DNA of 64,000 bases from Oscillospiraceae bacterium (GTDB lineage: Bacteria; Bacillota; Clostridia; Monoglobales; Monoglobaceae), in contig SVKF01000008.1 in NCBI GenBank assembly GCA_015068605.1, forward strand, positions 1 to 64,000, read 5' to 3'. Both the position numbers and the translations under genes were made by a program. This document shows positions 1-10,120 of the stretch, piece by piece; the stretch's first letter is position 1; each line of letters starts with the position of its first letter. The notes under the pieces were generated by a model. That model made no database searches. It was not told the DNA's origin and saw only the letters and a program-made list of their open reading frames with translations.

Positions 1-1918
1 CGGTATGCTCAAGCCGACCAACTATTCCGCCTGCAACACCACCGTATTGCGTTTTTATATCATCATAAGATTCGGTTCTTTCGGATAAAATAACACCTTT
101 ATCTGCTTCAAAAACACATTTTTCAACCAGACAATTATTAAAGCTTAAACCAAGTATTCCTCCGACATTGGGCGCTGTCCCTGCCTTTTGTTTTGCGTAT
201 ATAATCTCTTTCTTTTGGGAATTTTTTGAAGAAACCCTGCATTCTTTAATTGTATTTCCTATTGTCCCAAGATTTGTAATATTGTTTGACCCCGCTGAAG
301 AATATCCCATAATTCCACCTGCCGCAAGCTTGAAATATTCCTGCTGATTATTGCTATAAACCGTTATATTTGTGTTTTCTGCGGCTGCACCGATTGACCC
401 GTCAATCATATCAACCTCACAATTATTTACATCGGAAAATAAAGAGTATGCAACAATTCCGCCGACAACCCCTTGCTCTTTGCATCCATTTACAACAATA
501 TCGGAATTATTCAAGGTGACCTTGCAATTTTCAAAACTATTTCTCTCTTCACTCGTTCCACAGGAATATCCGACTATTCCGCCAAGATATATTCTGCCTT
601 CGCTGTCTTTTGTTTTTTCTCCAATCAGCTCACTGTTGTCGTTAAGATTTACAGAACAATTTTTAATTTTGCTCCCTTCGACAAATTCTTTGTATCCCTG
701 AACAACTCCTGCAATTCCGCCTATATTGTTATTTCTTGAGGATAACTCACTCTGAACAACGCCAACCTTTGCTCCATTATTAATATTAACATTTACATTA
801 TATATTGTCGAAGCAGTCACCTTTCCTGCAAGCAATCCGAAATTATAATTATTTCGGTTAGATGTCACGACCACATCATTATCAACCCTTATGTTCAAAT
901 CAAAAACCTCCGCATTGATAAGCTGATTGAAAAGACCTATGTTATATGTGACATATTCGTTAGCTTGCTCCGGCTCAATTCCCGAAGATTTAATTGTTAT
1001 TGTTTTATTATTTCCGTTGAAATAGCCCTGAAATCCTACGCTTGTATTTTCAGTCCCAATTCCTGCAAAGCTTCCATAGGCTGTCTCAAGATTTTTCGCT
1101 TTTATATTGAAATTAACCGTTATATCCTCTGTCAATATATATGAAGCCTTGCTTAAATAATCAATTTTCTGCGCATTTGTAACAATACCATCGGGATATT
1201 CAAACATCCCCAAATCCGAATCATATCCCGAAATATTAAGTCTCCCTCTCAACTGAGGACCCATAAGTATTCTGCCAAGGGCGTATATCTTATCATTTTT
1301 ATCAATTTTTACTTTTTCGTTCTGATAATCCGGATGGAATAAAATTTCTTCCGGAACAGCATAAACCGTTGCATTTAAAGCATTATTAACAATAATCGCA
1401 ACATCACCTCTTGTTGCATTGTCAAGTCCGTTGTATTCAATTCCTTTTAATATCCCAAGCTGATTTGCCTGATTAATATATCCGTGGGGATATCCTCCCA
1501 TAGATTGTGCGGCATCTTCATATCCCAATGAAGCAACAACCATTTTAATTACTTCATTATATGTTATATAATCCTTCGGAGCAAAAATATTCCCCGGTTT
1601 TCCGTTTACAATACTGAAAAATTTTGATGACGCAATATACTCTCTCGCCCAGCTATCCTTGCTGTCAGAGAAAAATAATTTTTCTTCATTAATAAGCGGA
1701 TAATCCTTCATCTCAACTATAACCTTTGCAAACTCCGCTCTGCTGATTGGATTATCAGGCATAAATGTATTGTTTGGATAACCGCTTATAATCCCTAAAT
1801 CAACCAGCCTGTCAACCGCAATTCTTACCTCGTCATCCTTTATATCATAAAAGGCATTTGCAGGCACAATACCGACAGTCATTAATAAAACAATGAATAT
1901 ACATAAAATTTTTTTCAT
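1..1918 (-). CDS. SLH-domain surface protein with GLUG-like repeats (C-terminus runs off window)
   Basis: Reverse strand opens MKKILCIFIVLLMTVGIVPANAFYDIKDDEVRIAVDRLVDLGIISGYPNNTFMPDNPISRAEFAKV (signal peptide, SLH), followed by repeated GGIVGYS/GGIAGV-type GLUG-like motifs. Open to window edge; absent from ORF track because incomplete. Confidence 0.85.
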   Translation of the reverse strand, partial: MKKILCIFIVLLMTVGIVPANAFYDIKDDEVRIAVDRLVDLGIISGYPNNTFMPDNPISRAEFAKVIVEMKDYPLINEEKLFFSDSKDSWAREYIASSKFFSIVNGKPGNIFAPKDYITYNEVIKMVVASLGYEDAAQSMGGYPHGYINQANQLGILKGIEYNGLDNATRGDVAIIVNNALNATVYAVPEEILFHPDYQNEKVKIDKNDKIYALGRILMGPQLRGRLNISGYDSDLGMFEYPDGIVTNAQKIDYLSKASYILTEDITVNFNIKAKNLETAYGSFAGIGTENTSVGFQGYFNGNNKTITIKSSGIEPEQANEYVTYNIGLFNQLINAEVFDLNIRVDNDVVVTSNRNNYNFGLLAGKVTASTIYNVNVNINNGAKVGVVQSELSSRNNNIGGIAGVVQGYKEFVEGSKIKNCSVNLNDNSELIGEKTKDSEGRIYLGGIVGYSCGTSEERNSFENCKVTLNNSDIVVNGCKEQGVVGGIVAYSLFSDVNNCEVDMIDGSIGAAAENTNITVYSNNQQEYFKLAAGGIMGYSSAGSNNITNLGTIGNTIKECRVSSKNSQKKEIIYAKQKAGTAPNVGGILGLSFNNCLVEKCVFEADKGVILSERTESYDDIKTQYGGVAGGIVGRLEHT

Positions 1919-1938
1919 ACTCATCCCCTCCAAGTGAG

Positions 1939-2017
1939 ATTATACCACAATAAACGCCGTATGTCAATATACGCTACATTTTATGTTATGTATACTGACA
2001 CATATATCATCTATAAT
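1939..2017. promoter_or_regulatory. Divergent promoter region with inverted-repeat operator (TGTCAATATAC 1962-1972 / GTATACTGACA 1990-2000)
   Basis: Minus strand: TTGACA (1967-1962) N17 TATAAT (1944-1939). Plus strand: TATAAT 2012-2017. 11-bp inverted-repeat arms with one mismatch. Confidence 0.7.
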
Positions 2018-2038
2018 ACAATTTGGGGGATGAATAAA

Positions 2039-2320
2039 ATGATAAACGAAAGAATAAAAATGTTACGGGAACAGCATGGATTAAGCCAGGCTGAGCTTGC
2101 AAAAAAACTTAATATTGCCAGAACAAGCGTTATCGCATGGGAAAATCAAACATCCGTCCCAACTATTAAGCACGTTGTTGCAATTGCGAAGCTTTTCCAC
2201 ATCACTACCGACTATCTGCTTGAGGTTGAACAAAATCCAACTCTTTCAATTTCTGATTTAAACGAAAACGAGCTTTCCATTTTATATAAGCTCCTTGACT
2301 ATTTTAAATCAAGAGATTAG
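2039..2320 (+). CDS. XRE/Cro-family HTH transcriptional regulator
   Basis: ERIKMLREQHGLSQAELAKKLNIARTSVIAWENQTSVPTIKHVVAIAKLF is a canonical HTH_XRE. Start placed after GGGGG (2025-2029); the ORF-track start at 1934 lies upstream of the promoter. Confidence 0.9.
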   Translation: MINERIKMLREQHGLSQAELAKKLNIARTSVIAWENQTSVPTIKHVVAIAKLFHITTDYLLEVEQNPTLSISDLNENELSILYKLLDYFKSRD

Positions 2321-2505
2321 CCGTTTTAGTCCATACTGCCTATGGGATTTTTTCTAAATCCCAGTTTTGGTGTGCAATTTTTTATTTATACTTTGCAAAT
2401 TGTGTTTTTATATGTCATATTATACAATTTATTTGCAGAATAATGGTTGTTATAGCCTAAAATCATCAAAAACACACAAAAACAAAAAAAATCAGTAAAA
2501 AAGAC

Positions 2506-2534
2506 TTGCTTTTTTCTGTGTTTTTGTTTATAAT
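2506..2534 (+). promoter_or_regulatory. Promoter of aldolase gene
   Basis: TTGCTT 2506-2511, 17 bp, TATAAT 2529-2534. Confidence 0.6.
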
Positions 2535-2578
2535 ATAGAATATGGTTTAGTATTTTTATGCCGAGGAGGAATTTTAAT

Positions 2579-3526
2579 ATGTTAGTTAATATGAATGAAG
2601 TTTTAAGACCTGCTAAAAAGAATCGTTATGCAGTCGGTCTTTTTAATGCAGTTAATTTAGAGCTTGCCCGCGGAATTATCAGTGCAGCAGAATCTCTCCG
2701 CTCTCCTGTTATCATGGGAACTGCGGAAATTCTTCTTCCTTACGGACCTTTGGAAGAAGTTTCCTACTATCTTATTCCTATGGCGAAGAAAGCATCTGTT
2801 CCGGTTGTTGTTCATCTTGACCACGGTCTTACATATGACACCTGTATCAAGGCTTTAGAGCTCGGTTTCAGTTCAATCATGTATGATTGTTCAACAGATT
2901 CTTATGAAGAAAATGTTCGCAAGGTTAAGGAAATGGCTGATATTGCTCATTCTTACGGTGCAACTATCGAAGGTGAACTTGGTCACGTTGGTGATAACGA
3001 AGGCTCTGCAGAAGGTAGCGACCATCTTGCTGATCCGTCAAAATTCTTCACGGACCCGAAACTTGCTAAGGATTTTGTTGATAAAACAGGTGTTGACGCT
3101 CTTGCCATTGCTGTCGGAAATGCCCATGGTGCTTATAAGCTTCCGCCTAAACTTGATTTTGAGAGAATTAAGACAATTGCAAACACCGTTGATGTGCCTC
3201 TCGTTCTTCACGGCGGTTCCGGTCTTACCGATAACGACTTCCGTCAGGCAATCAAAGACGGTATCAGCAAGGTGAATATCTTTACAGATATCAATGTTGC
3301 CGCAGTTGAGGCTGAATTTAAGAAATTCCAGAGTATGGACAAAGGTCTTATCGACCTTATTCCTGCCGCAGTTGAAGCTGTTAAGCAGGAAACTATGAAT
3401 AAGCTTCGCCTGTTCAGCAGCGACGGTAAAGCAGGTATGTCTTCTGCTCCAAGCTATGGCGCAAGCGATATCGAAATGATAACAAAGCTTGTTGCTGAAG
3501 AAGTTGCAAAATATTTAAAGAAATAA
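2579..3526 (+). CDS. Class II fructose/ketose-bisphosphate aldolase
   Basis: VPVVVHLDHG, LVLHGGSGL and KVNIFTDIN motifs of the class II aldolase family; GAGGAGG RBS upstream of 2579. Confidence 0.92.
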   Translation: MLVNMNEVLRPAKKNRYAVGLFNAVNLELARGIISAAESLRSPVIMGTAEILLPYGPLEEVSYYLIPMAKKASVPVVVHLDHGLTYDTCIKALELGFSSIMYDCSTDSYEENVRKVKEMADIAHSYGATIEGELGHVGDNEGSAEGSDHLADPSKFFTDPKLAKDFVDKTGVDALAIAVGNAHGAYKLPPKLDFERIKTIANTVDVPLVLHGGSGLTDNDFRQAIKDGISKVNIFTDINVAAVEAEFKKFQSMDKGLIDLIPAAVEAVKQETMNKLRLFSSDGKAGMSSAPSYGASDIEMITKLVAEEVAKYLKK

Positions 3527-3576
3527 AACACATAGGTAATTAATCAGAATTACCCGTGATGGATGAATAACCAACG

Positions 3577-3622
3577 GCGGTGTTTGAAAAGTTAAAAGAC
3601 TTTTCAAGCATCGCCTTTGTTT
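3577..3622 (+). terminator. Intrinsic terminator after aldolase
   Basis: GGCGGTGTTTGAAAAGT...ACTTTTCAAGCATCGCC followed by a T-rich run. Confidence 0.7.
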
Positions 3623-3684
3623 TATGAAAATAATAAGCTTTAAAAATTCTTTACATTTTTAAGAAAATGTGATATAATACTATC

Positions 3685-3825
3685 ACCAAACAAAATTAAA
3701 AAGCACACTGGTGATTTTTGCTTATTGGCAAAAACGCACGTTTATTTTCTATGCCTGTGTGCTGATAATAAATTTTGTTTGGTAGCAAGTGCGTTTTTCG
3801 GGCGCAGCTTGTCTGCGCTTTTTTT
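3685..3825 (+). ncRNA. Structured RNA family member A (P1/P2/pseudoknot/terminator)
   Basis: Promoter TTTACA 3650-3655 N17 TATAAT 3673-3678. P1 3685-3697:3771-3783 (13 bp perfect); P2 3702-3708:3757-3763; long-range AAAAACGCAC 3730-3739:GTGCGTTTTT 3789-3798; terminator hairpin 3802-3818 plus T7. Confidence 0.75.
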
Positions 3826-3864
3826 GTTAAACGCACAACGCACAGTTGTTGCCAAACAATTACA

Positions 3865-3916
3865 CCCAAAAGAGGTTATAGCAAAACGATTTCGTTTTGC
3901 TATAACCTCTTTTGGG
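3865..3916. repeat. Perfect palindrome, 25-bp arms, 2-nt loop
   Basis: CCCAAAAGAGGTTATAGCAAAACGA TT TCGTTTTGCTATAACCTCTTTTGGG. Confidence 0.9.
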
Positions 3917-3924
3917 GATAGACT

Positions 3925-3990
3925 CAAATTAGCGCAACCAAATCCCGAAGGCGTACACAAATACTCCGAGAGATGAGGTTTATTTAAAAC
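3925..3990 (-). repeat. Dispersed CTCGGAGTAYTTNTGTACGCCTTCGGGATTYGGTT repeat, copy 1
   Basis: Reverse complement closely matches 27725-27810 and 34498-34570. Confidence 0.75.
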
Positions 3991-3996
3991 ACTTTT

Positions 3997-4095
3997 TTAT
4001 GCTATATACTCCATATAATCCATTTCCGTTGCGAACAACATATATTCGTCGCCAACCAATCCCATATATCCCGATTCAACATGATATCCCTTCAT
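3997..4095 (-). CDS. Small protein, 32 aa (MKGYHVESGYMGLVGDEYMLFATEMDYMEYIA)
   Basis: AGGAGG RBS upstream of ATG at 4095, stop at 3997-3999; non-random composition; below ORF-track size cutoff. Confidence 0.65.
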   Translation of the reverse strand: MKGYHVESGYMGLVGDEYMLFATEMDYMEYIA

Positions 4096-4109
4096 ATTTT
4101 TAGTACCTC

Positions 4110-4367
4110 CTATGCAATTTTTGTCCGATTTACCGTTATTGCTTTGCTTCTTCTGATTTTTCGGCGGATTGATGTCTGTCGAGCTTTAACCAGCATAAGC
4201 CCGAATCTGCCAAACATAATAAGGGAAACTCCCAAAAGCATATAGGGGAAAATTTCTGACAAATTCAGCCTTTCCAAATCACTTGCTCCTGCTGTTCCTA
4301 AAATTATAAAAACGCCTGCAATAATTACGAGTCTTAAAAAAATACTTGTTTTTTTCATATTCATCAT
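4110..4367 (-). CDS. Small hypothetical membrane protein
   Basis: Two hydrophobic segments and a basic tail; directly upstream of the 32-aa ORF. Confidence 0.6.
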   Translation of the reverse strand: MMNMKKTSIFLRLVIIAGVFIILGTAGASDLERLNLSEIFPYMLLGVSLIMFGRFGLMLVKARQTSIRRKIRRSKAITVNRTKIA

Positions 4368-4488
4368 CCTTTCTATGTCTTAATTATATCCTATTTACTG
4401 TGTCATATTTTGGACAACTCAAATTTATTATTGTAAAATTTTAAAAAATCTGATATAATATGACAGGAATTTAAAGGAGTGAGAAAAA

Positions 4489-5595
4489 ATGAGCAAAGGA
4501 ATCGCATTTATCCGAAAAAATATTGTTATGGTTATCGCCTTTGTTGCGGCGCTTATAACAAGCATAATTATTCCGCCGGACGGAAAATACGCAGGCTATT
4601 TTGATGTTAAAACCCTGACCTGTTTGTTTTGTGTTCTCGCTGTTGTTTGTGCGCTTAAGAATATAAATTTTTTCTACATTCTTGCAAAGAAAATCGTTCA
4701 GAAATTTAAAAATGCCAGAAAATGTATTCTGGCACTGGTTTATATAACTTTTATCGGCTCCATGCTTATTGCAAACGACATGGCTCTTTTGACATTTCTG
4801 CCCCTTGGATATCTTGTTCTTGCAACAACCGATATGGAAAAATATATGGCATTCACATTTATAATGCAAAATATTGCGGCAAATTTAGGAGGAATGTTGA
4901 CACCTTTCGGCAACCCTCAAAACCTCTATCTTTACAGCAAATTTGAAATTGACACTATTGAATTTATGGAAATAATGGCACCGCCTTTTCTGCTTTCCGT
5001 GGTTCTAATAACTTTATGCTGCCTGGTTTTTGTAAAGCCTGAATCGCTTAAAATTGATGACGAAAAGGTCTGCCTCAATCCGAAACGAACAACTGCATAT
5101 CTTCTGCTTTTCTCTCTTGCAATACTCATTGTTTTCAGGAGTATCCCTTATTGGATAGGTCTTATAATTATACCGTCAGCCCTTTTGATTATGGACAGAA
5201 AAGCTCTTAAAATGGTGGATTATCCCCTTCTTCTCACCTTTGTCTTTTTCTTTATATTTTCGGGGAATATGGCAAGAATTGACGCAGTCCGACAGTTTTT
5301 CGGTATGCTTTTGGAAAAAAGCACCCTTATTTTCAGTATTTTGTCCTGTCAGTTTATCAGCAATGTCCCTTCGGCAATTCTTCTGTCACAATTTACGGAA
5401 AACTACAAGGACCTGCTTCTTGGCGTGAACATAGGCGGAGCAGGGACTCTTATCGCCTCCCTTGCAAGTCTTATAACCTTCCGTGAATACATAAAACACA
5501 ACCCCGGAGAAACCCTTAAATATATCGGAATGTTCGCCCTATATAATTTTGCATTTGTCATAATTCTGACACTTTTTATGCTCATAATTAAATAA
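4489..5595 (+). CDS. SLC13/ArsB-type anion permease family protein
   Basis: Multi-TM; NIAANLGGMLTPFGNPQNLYLYSKF resembles the conserved NxGGxxTPIGNPQN region of ion-transporter superfamily permeases; GGAGTGAG RBS. Confidence 0.75.
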   Translation: MSKGIAFIRKNIVMVIAFVAALITSIIIPPDGKYAGYFDVKTLTCLFCVLAVVCALKNINFFYILAKKIVQKFKNARKCILALVYITFIGSMLIANDMALLTFLPLGYLVLATTDMEKYMAFTFIMQNIAANLGGMLTPFGNPQNLYLYSKFEIDTIEFMEIMAPPFLLSVVLITLCCLVFVKPESLKIDDEKVCLNPKRTTAYLLLFSLAILIVFRSIPYWIGLIIIPSALLIMDRKALKMVDYPLLLTFVFFFIFSGNMARIDAVRQFFGMLLEKSTLIFSILSCQFISNVPSAILLSQFTENYKDLLLGVNIGGAGTLIASLASLITFREYIKHNPGETLKYIGMFALYNFAFVIILTLFMLIIK

Positions 5596-5655
5596 CATAG
5601 GATAAAACAAAGGCCATAGCAAATTAGCCATGACCTCTGTTTTATTTAGTCCTAT

Positions 5656-6663
5656 TTATCCGTTATATATAACTTTTTTATTGATATAATCATAACAAAG
5701 CGCTCTTTGACTACGGAAATAATTGTCAGTGTTATTTCCTATTCTCGCAATCTTCAAAATTCCCAGATTTGCATCTATGCTGACAACATTAAAGCAGTCA
5801 TAAGTTCTTGTTCCTCTGATACGCTTTCCGTCGCACCAGCCGTTCCAATTAGTTGCAGACGGAACAATTGAGTTTAAGATTCCGGCATCTGTTCTACCAA
5901 AAAAGTCATGATGCTCATGCCCTGCAAGATTACAGATATGACACCCGCCCTGTGCAACAAAATCCGCAATAATCGGCTCAAATGGCACCTGTCTGCGTTT
6001 GCCCACAAGGGACTGATAATCATTTTTCGTATGGAATGTTACACCATAAGTGTCATGTATCTCACCTGACGGCTCATGCATAGCAGTTATAACACCCAGA
6101 TTTTTTTCTTTTGCATCAGCAAGAATCTGCTTCAGCCATTCACTCTGAAGCTCAATGTCATAGTACAAATCAAGAACAACAAGTCTTACATTCGCTTCCG
6201 GAAAATCCTTATAGTATGTCATGGAATATTCACATTCAAGGAAATTAACATTTCTTGAATCATCATTTATTGGTGCAAACAACAATTCATGCGTGGATTC
6301 CTTTGTGTTACCAATCCATTTTGGCGTTATAACCGTATCGTGATTACCCACACAGTTATATATCGGTCTGTCGCATTGGGTTCCGTAATTATAAAAATCC
6401 ACATACAAAGACTGGTTATTTCCGCAATAATCGCCCGTGTGAAGGGCAAAATCTATGTATTCTTTATAATGATTAACATATTCAACCATACGATTCCACA
6501 AGTCCAAAACCGCATGAATATCCGAAAAATGAACAAACTGAAGGGGCTTAAACTTGTCTCCGTATTTATTTTTAAAAGGAACAGGGCGTGACGCAGAGCC
6601 TTGAATAATATAAGGTTCCATATCCCTATTTAATTCTATGATGTTATCTGTTAAATTCTGCAT
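5656..6663 (-). CDS. Metallophosphoesterase (calcineurin-like)
   Basis: HFSDIHA, HTGDYCG, CVGNHD and AGHEHH metallophosphoesterase motifs; start chosen at MQNLTD with AAAGGAGAG RBS. Confidence 0.85.
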   Translation of the reverse strand: MQNLTDNIIELNRDMEPYIIQGSASRPVPFKNKYGDKFKPLQFVHFSDIHAVLDLWNRMVEYVNHYKEYIDFALHTGDYCGNNQSLYVDFYNYGTQCDRPIYNCVGNHDTVITPKWIGNTKESTHELLFAPINDDSRNVNFLECEYSMTYYKDFPEANVRLVVLDLYYDIELQSEWLKQILADAKEKNLGVITAMHEPSGEIHDTYGVTFHTKNDYQSLVGKRRQVPFEPIIADFVAQGGCHICNLAGHEHHDFFGRTDAGILNSIVPSATNWNGWCDGKRIRGTRTYDCFNVVSIDANLGILKIARIGNNTDNYFRSQRALCYDYINKKVIYNG

Positions 6664-6745
6664 ATTTTTCTCTCCTTTAACTATTTTTTGAAAAATATGC
6701 ACCGCCAGAACATTCTATCCGACGGTGCAATAAATTTACATATCA

Positions 6746-7858
6746 TTAGGAAATAATAGACATTTCTGTTTCTTTATCAAAGATGTGAATCTTGTTGCCT
6801 TCAAATACAACATCAATAACATCATCTGTTTTAGCTGTTGTTCTCGGGTTAACACGAGCAACAATCTGTGTATCACAAGCATCAAGGAAGAGATATGTTT
6901 CCGCACCCATTAATTCTGTGTGAGTAACTGTTGCTGTAACCTTGCAATCTCCAAAAGTTGAAATGTGATTCTGGTCATCATAAATATTTTCAGGTCTGAT
7001 ACCAATGATAACTTCCTTATCAAAGTATTCATTAAGCTCCTGACGATTTGCCTTTCCTTCCGGAAGCTTAATGCTCATCTTATCGTTAACAAGATAAACA
7101 CCATCCTGCTTTTTAGTCAATGTTGCATTGATAAAGTTCATCTGCGGGCTTCCGATAAATCCGGCAACAAATACGTTACATGGTTCGTTGTAAATATCAA
7201 CAGGACTTGCAACCTGCTGAACAACACCGTCTTTCATAACAACGATTTTAGAACCCATTGTCATAGCTTCTGTCTGGTCGTGTGTTACATAGATAAATGT
7301 TGTCTGAAGCTTTTTGTGAAGCTTTGAAATCTCACTACGCATCTGAACACGAAGCTTTGCGTCAAGGTTAGAGAGCGGTTCGTCCAAAAGGAAAACCTTA
7401 GGATTACGAACAATAGCACGACCGAGAGCAACACGCTGTCTCTGACCACCGGACAATGCCTTCGGCTTTCTCTCTAAAAGATGTTCTATGTCAAGAATCT
7501 TTGCAGCTTCCTGAACCTTCTGTTTAATAACTGCCTTCGGAACTTTACGAAGCTTAAGACCAAAAGCCATATTGTCAAATACTGTCATATGAGGATAAAG
7601 AGCGTAGTTCTGGAAAACCATCGCAATATCTCTGTCCTTCGGAGCGATTGAGTTAACAAGCTTGTCGCCTATGTATAACTCACCCTTTGATATTTCTTCA
7701 AGGCCTGCAATCATTCTGAGAGTTGTTGATTTTCCGCAACCGGAAGGACCAACAAGAACGATAAACTCCTTGTCTTCAATTTCAAGGTTACAATCTTTAA
7801 CAGCTGTAACATTTCCTTCGTATACTTTGTAAATATTTCGTAAGCTCAAACTTGCCAT
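6746..7858 (-). CDS. ABC sugar-transporter ATPase, MsmX/UgpC type
   Basis: [45 protein letters not shown], and a C-terminal TOBE-like regulatory domain. Confidence 0.93.
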   Translation of the reverse strand: MASLSLRNIYKVYEGNVTAVKDCNLEIEDKEFIVLVGPSGCGKSTTLRMIAGLEEISKGELYIGDKLVNSIAPKDRDIAMVFQNYALYPHMTVFDNMAFGLKLRKVPKAVIKQKVQEAAKILDIEHLLERKPKALSGGQRQRVALGRAIVRNPKVFLLDEPLSNLDAKLRVQMRSEISKLHKKLQTTFIYVTHDQTEAMTMGSKIVVMKDGVVQQVASPVDIYNEPCNVFVAGFIGSPQMNFINATLTKKQDGVYLVNDKMSIKLPEGKANRQELNEYFDKEVIIGIRPENIYDDQNHISTFGDCKVTATVTHTELMGAETYLFLDACDTQIVARVNPRTTAKTDDVIDVVFEGNKIHIFDKETEMSIIS

Positions 7859-8128
7859 TATGCATCTGCCTCCGTTTATTAATCATTTTACTTCTGTACT
7901 ATTTTAGCATACTTTTCAATTTTTTCATAGAGACTTATTGCACAAATCTATATTTACTTTTTTGTTTATTTTGTCTAACAAAAAATTCTAACCCTCAAAA
8001 AAGCCCGTGGTTATGCGGTTTTTCAGGGTTTTTGTCATATCAAAAGTTGGATATCCTAATTGCACAAATTAATCGAAATAATTTAGTCTTTTTTCAATAT
8101 ATTAACTAAAATCAATTTTATAATATGA

Positions 8129-8659
8129 TTACAGCCGCTTTCCGCCGCACTGCCTGCAAAACATATCTGACGGCTCAAATCTGCGTCCACATTTCGAACA
8201 AAAGCTTATCGTGTTCATATTTGGCATATTGTTCGCATTTGGCTGAGCATTAGCATATGCAAAATTCTGTCCTGCATACGGGTTAATATTCTGCACTACC
8301 TTATTTGAAGGTTTCATAAACTCTTCAATCGGAATATAAACCTCCTGACCGTATGTTCCGAGAAGCTGATTCATATATTCCACCATGTGCCTGCTGTGAG
8401 CCTTATATCTTGCACCCCATAGTTGAAGATATATATCATAATTTATATTCATTGCCGTTCCGCCATTATATGAAATAAAGCTTACATTACACAATCCGCC
8501 ATTCATATTATATCTGAAAGAAAAACATAATCCAAATGAAATTGCATGAAACGGCATTGACCGAAACTCCTGATTAAAATGACCTGCAACCACCTTAACA
8601 CAAGCCCTGTATACTTCTTCCACATTTTTATTATAAAAAACACAAACATCTCTTTTCAT
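8129..8659 (-). CDS. Zinc-ribbon-containing hypothetical protein
   Basis: C-terminal CSKCGRRFEPSDMFCRQCGGKRL. Confidence 0.75.
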   Translation of the reverse strand: MKRDVCVFYNKNVEEVYRACVKVVAGHFNQEFRSMPFHAISFGLCFSFRYNMNGGLCNVSFISYNGGTAMNINYDIYLQLWGARYKAHSRHMVEYMNQLLGTYGQEVYIPIEEFMKPSNKVVQNINPYAGQNFAYANAQPNANNMPNMNTISFCSKCGRRFEPSDMFCRQCGGKRL

Positions 8660-8736
8660 ACCAATATCTCCTTGCTTTGTTTTATCCTATATTCAGTTCC
8701 GTGAATAAAATTCTTTCTTCGACAGACATTTATATA

Positions 8737-8766
8737 CAAAAGGACGGGCAATGCCCGTCCTTTTAA
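8737..8766 (-). terminator. Terminator of tuf
   Basis: AAAAGGACGGGCAATGCCCGTCCTTTT. Confidence 0.8.
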
Positions 8767-8781
8767 TATCATGAAATAAAA

Positions 8782-9984
8782 TTATTCAATGATAGATGTT
8801 ACAACGCCGGAACCAACTGTTCTACCGCCTTCACGAATAGCGAAACGGAGACCTTCTTCCATAGCGATGTGTGTTGTGAGTTCAACTGTCATAGTAACGT
8901 TGTCACCAGGCATACACATTTCTACTCCTTCAGGAAGGTTAACGATACCTGTAACGTCAGTTGTTCTGAAATAGAACTGAGGTCTGTAGTTTGTGAAGAA
9001 TGGAGTATGACGTCCGCCTTCTTCCTTAGTAAGAACGTAAACCTCGCCTGTGAACTTTGTATGAGGTGTGATTGAACCCGGCTTAGCGAGAACCTGTCCT
9101 CTTTCGATTTCGTTTCTCTGTACACCACGGAGAAGAGCACCAATGTTGTCACCAGCTTCAGCCTGATCAAGAAGCTTTCTGAACATTTCGATACCTGTTA
9201 CAACAACCTTACGGCTTTCGTCAGCAAGACCAACGATTTCAACTTCGTCAGAAACAACGAGAGTACCTCTTTCAACTCTACCTGTAGCAACTGTACCACG
9301 ACCTGTGATAGAGAATACGTCTTCGACAGGCATAAGGAAAGGAAGATCGCTCTTTCTTTCAGGTGTTGGAATGTATCTGTCAACTTCAGCCATGAGTTCG
9401 TGGATACAAGCATATTCAGGAGCAGATGGGTCGTTTGATGCACATTCGAGAACCTGGAGACCGCTACCCTTAACGATCGGAATATCGTCACCCGGGAAGT
9501 CATATTCAGAGAGAAGTTCTCTGATTTCCATTTCAACGAGTTCGAGAAGTTCAGGATCGTCAACCTGGTCAACCTTGTTCATGAATACAACGATGTAAGG
9601 AACGCCAACCTGACGGGAGAGAAGGATGTGTTCTCTTGTCTGAGGCATTGGACCGTCAGCAGAAGAAACAACCAAGATAGCACCGTCCATCTGAGCAGCA
9701 CCTGTGATCATGTTCTTAACGTAGTCAGCATGTCCAGGGCAGTCAACGTGTGCGTAGTGTCTTGTTTCTGTTTCGTATTCAACGTGAGCTGTAGAGATTG
9801 TGATACCTCTTTCTCTTTCTTCCGGAGCCTTATCGATCATATCGTAAGCTTCGTACTGAGCCTTACCGTCCATAGCAAGCACCTTTGTGATAGCAGCGGT
9901 AAGAGTAGTTTTACCATGGTCAACGTGACCGATAGTACCAATGTTTACGTGTGGTTTGGTTCTTTCATATTTAGCTTTTGCCAT
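8782..9984 (-). CDS. tuf: Elongation factor Tu
   Basis: [33 protein letters not shown]... Confidence 0.98.
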   Translation of the reverse strand: MAKAKYERTKPHVNIGTIGHVDHGKTTLTAAITKVLAMDGKAQYEAYDMIDKAPEERERGITISTAHVEYETETRHYAHVDCPGHADYVKNMITGAAQMDGAILVVSSADGPMPQTREHILLSRQVGVPYIVVFMNKVDQVDDPELLELVEMEIRELLSEYDFPGDDIPIVKGSGLQVLECASNDPSAPEYACIHELMAEVDRYIPTPERKSDLPFLMPVEDVFSITGRGTVATGRVERGTLVVSDEVEIVGLADESRKVVVTGIEMFRKLLDQAEAGDNIGALLRGVQRNEIERGQVLAKPGSITPHTKFTGEVYVLTKEEGGRHTPFFTNYRPQFYFRTTDVTGIVNLPEGVEMCMPGDNVTMTVELTTHIAMEEGLRFAIREGGRTVGSGVVTSIIE

Positions 9985-10120
9985 TTTGAAATTCCTCCTT
10001 GTATTTAACTTTTAATTAATTTACTTTATCAGGGAATTACCCCTATTTTTTATTTTACTATTTTTTCAAATAGTTTTCAAGAGTTTTTTGTAAAATAAAC
10101 TGAAAATTTTACAAAAATAA

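Noticed and set aside
1934-2038. N-terminal extension of the XRE ORF
   Set aside because: It covers the promoter/operator; the -10 at 2012-2017 lies inside it.
3725-3976. Overlapping ORFs 3725-3976 (+) and 3742-3960 (-)
   Set aside because: They overlap RNA A and the palindrome; the mirrored coding is explained by inverted repeats.
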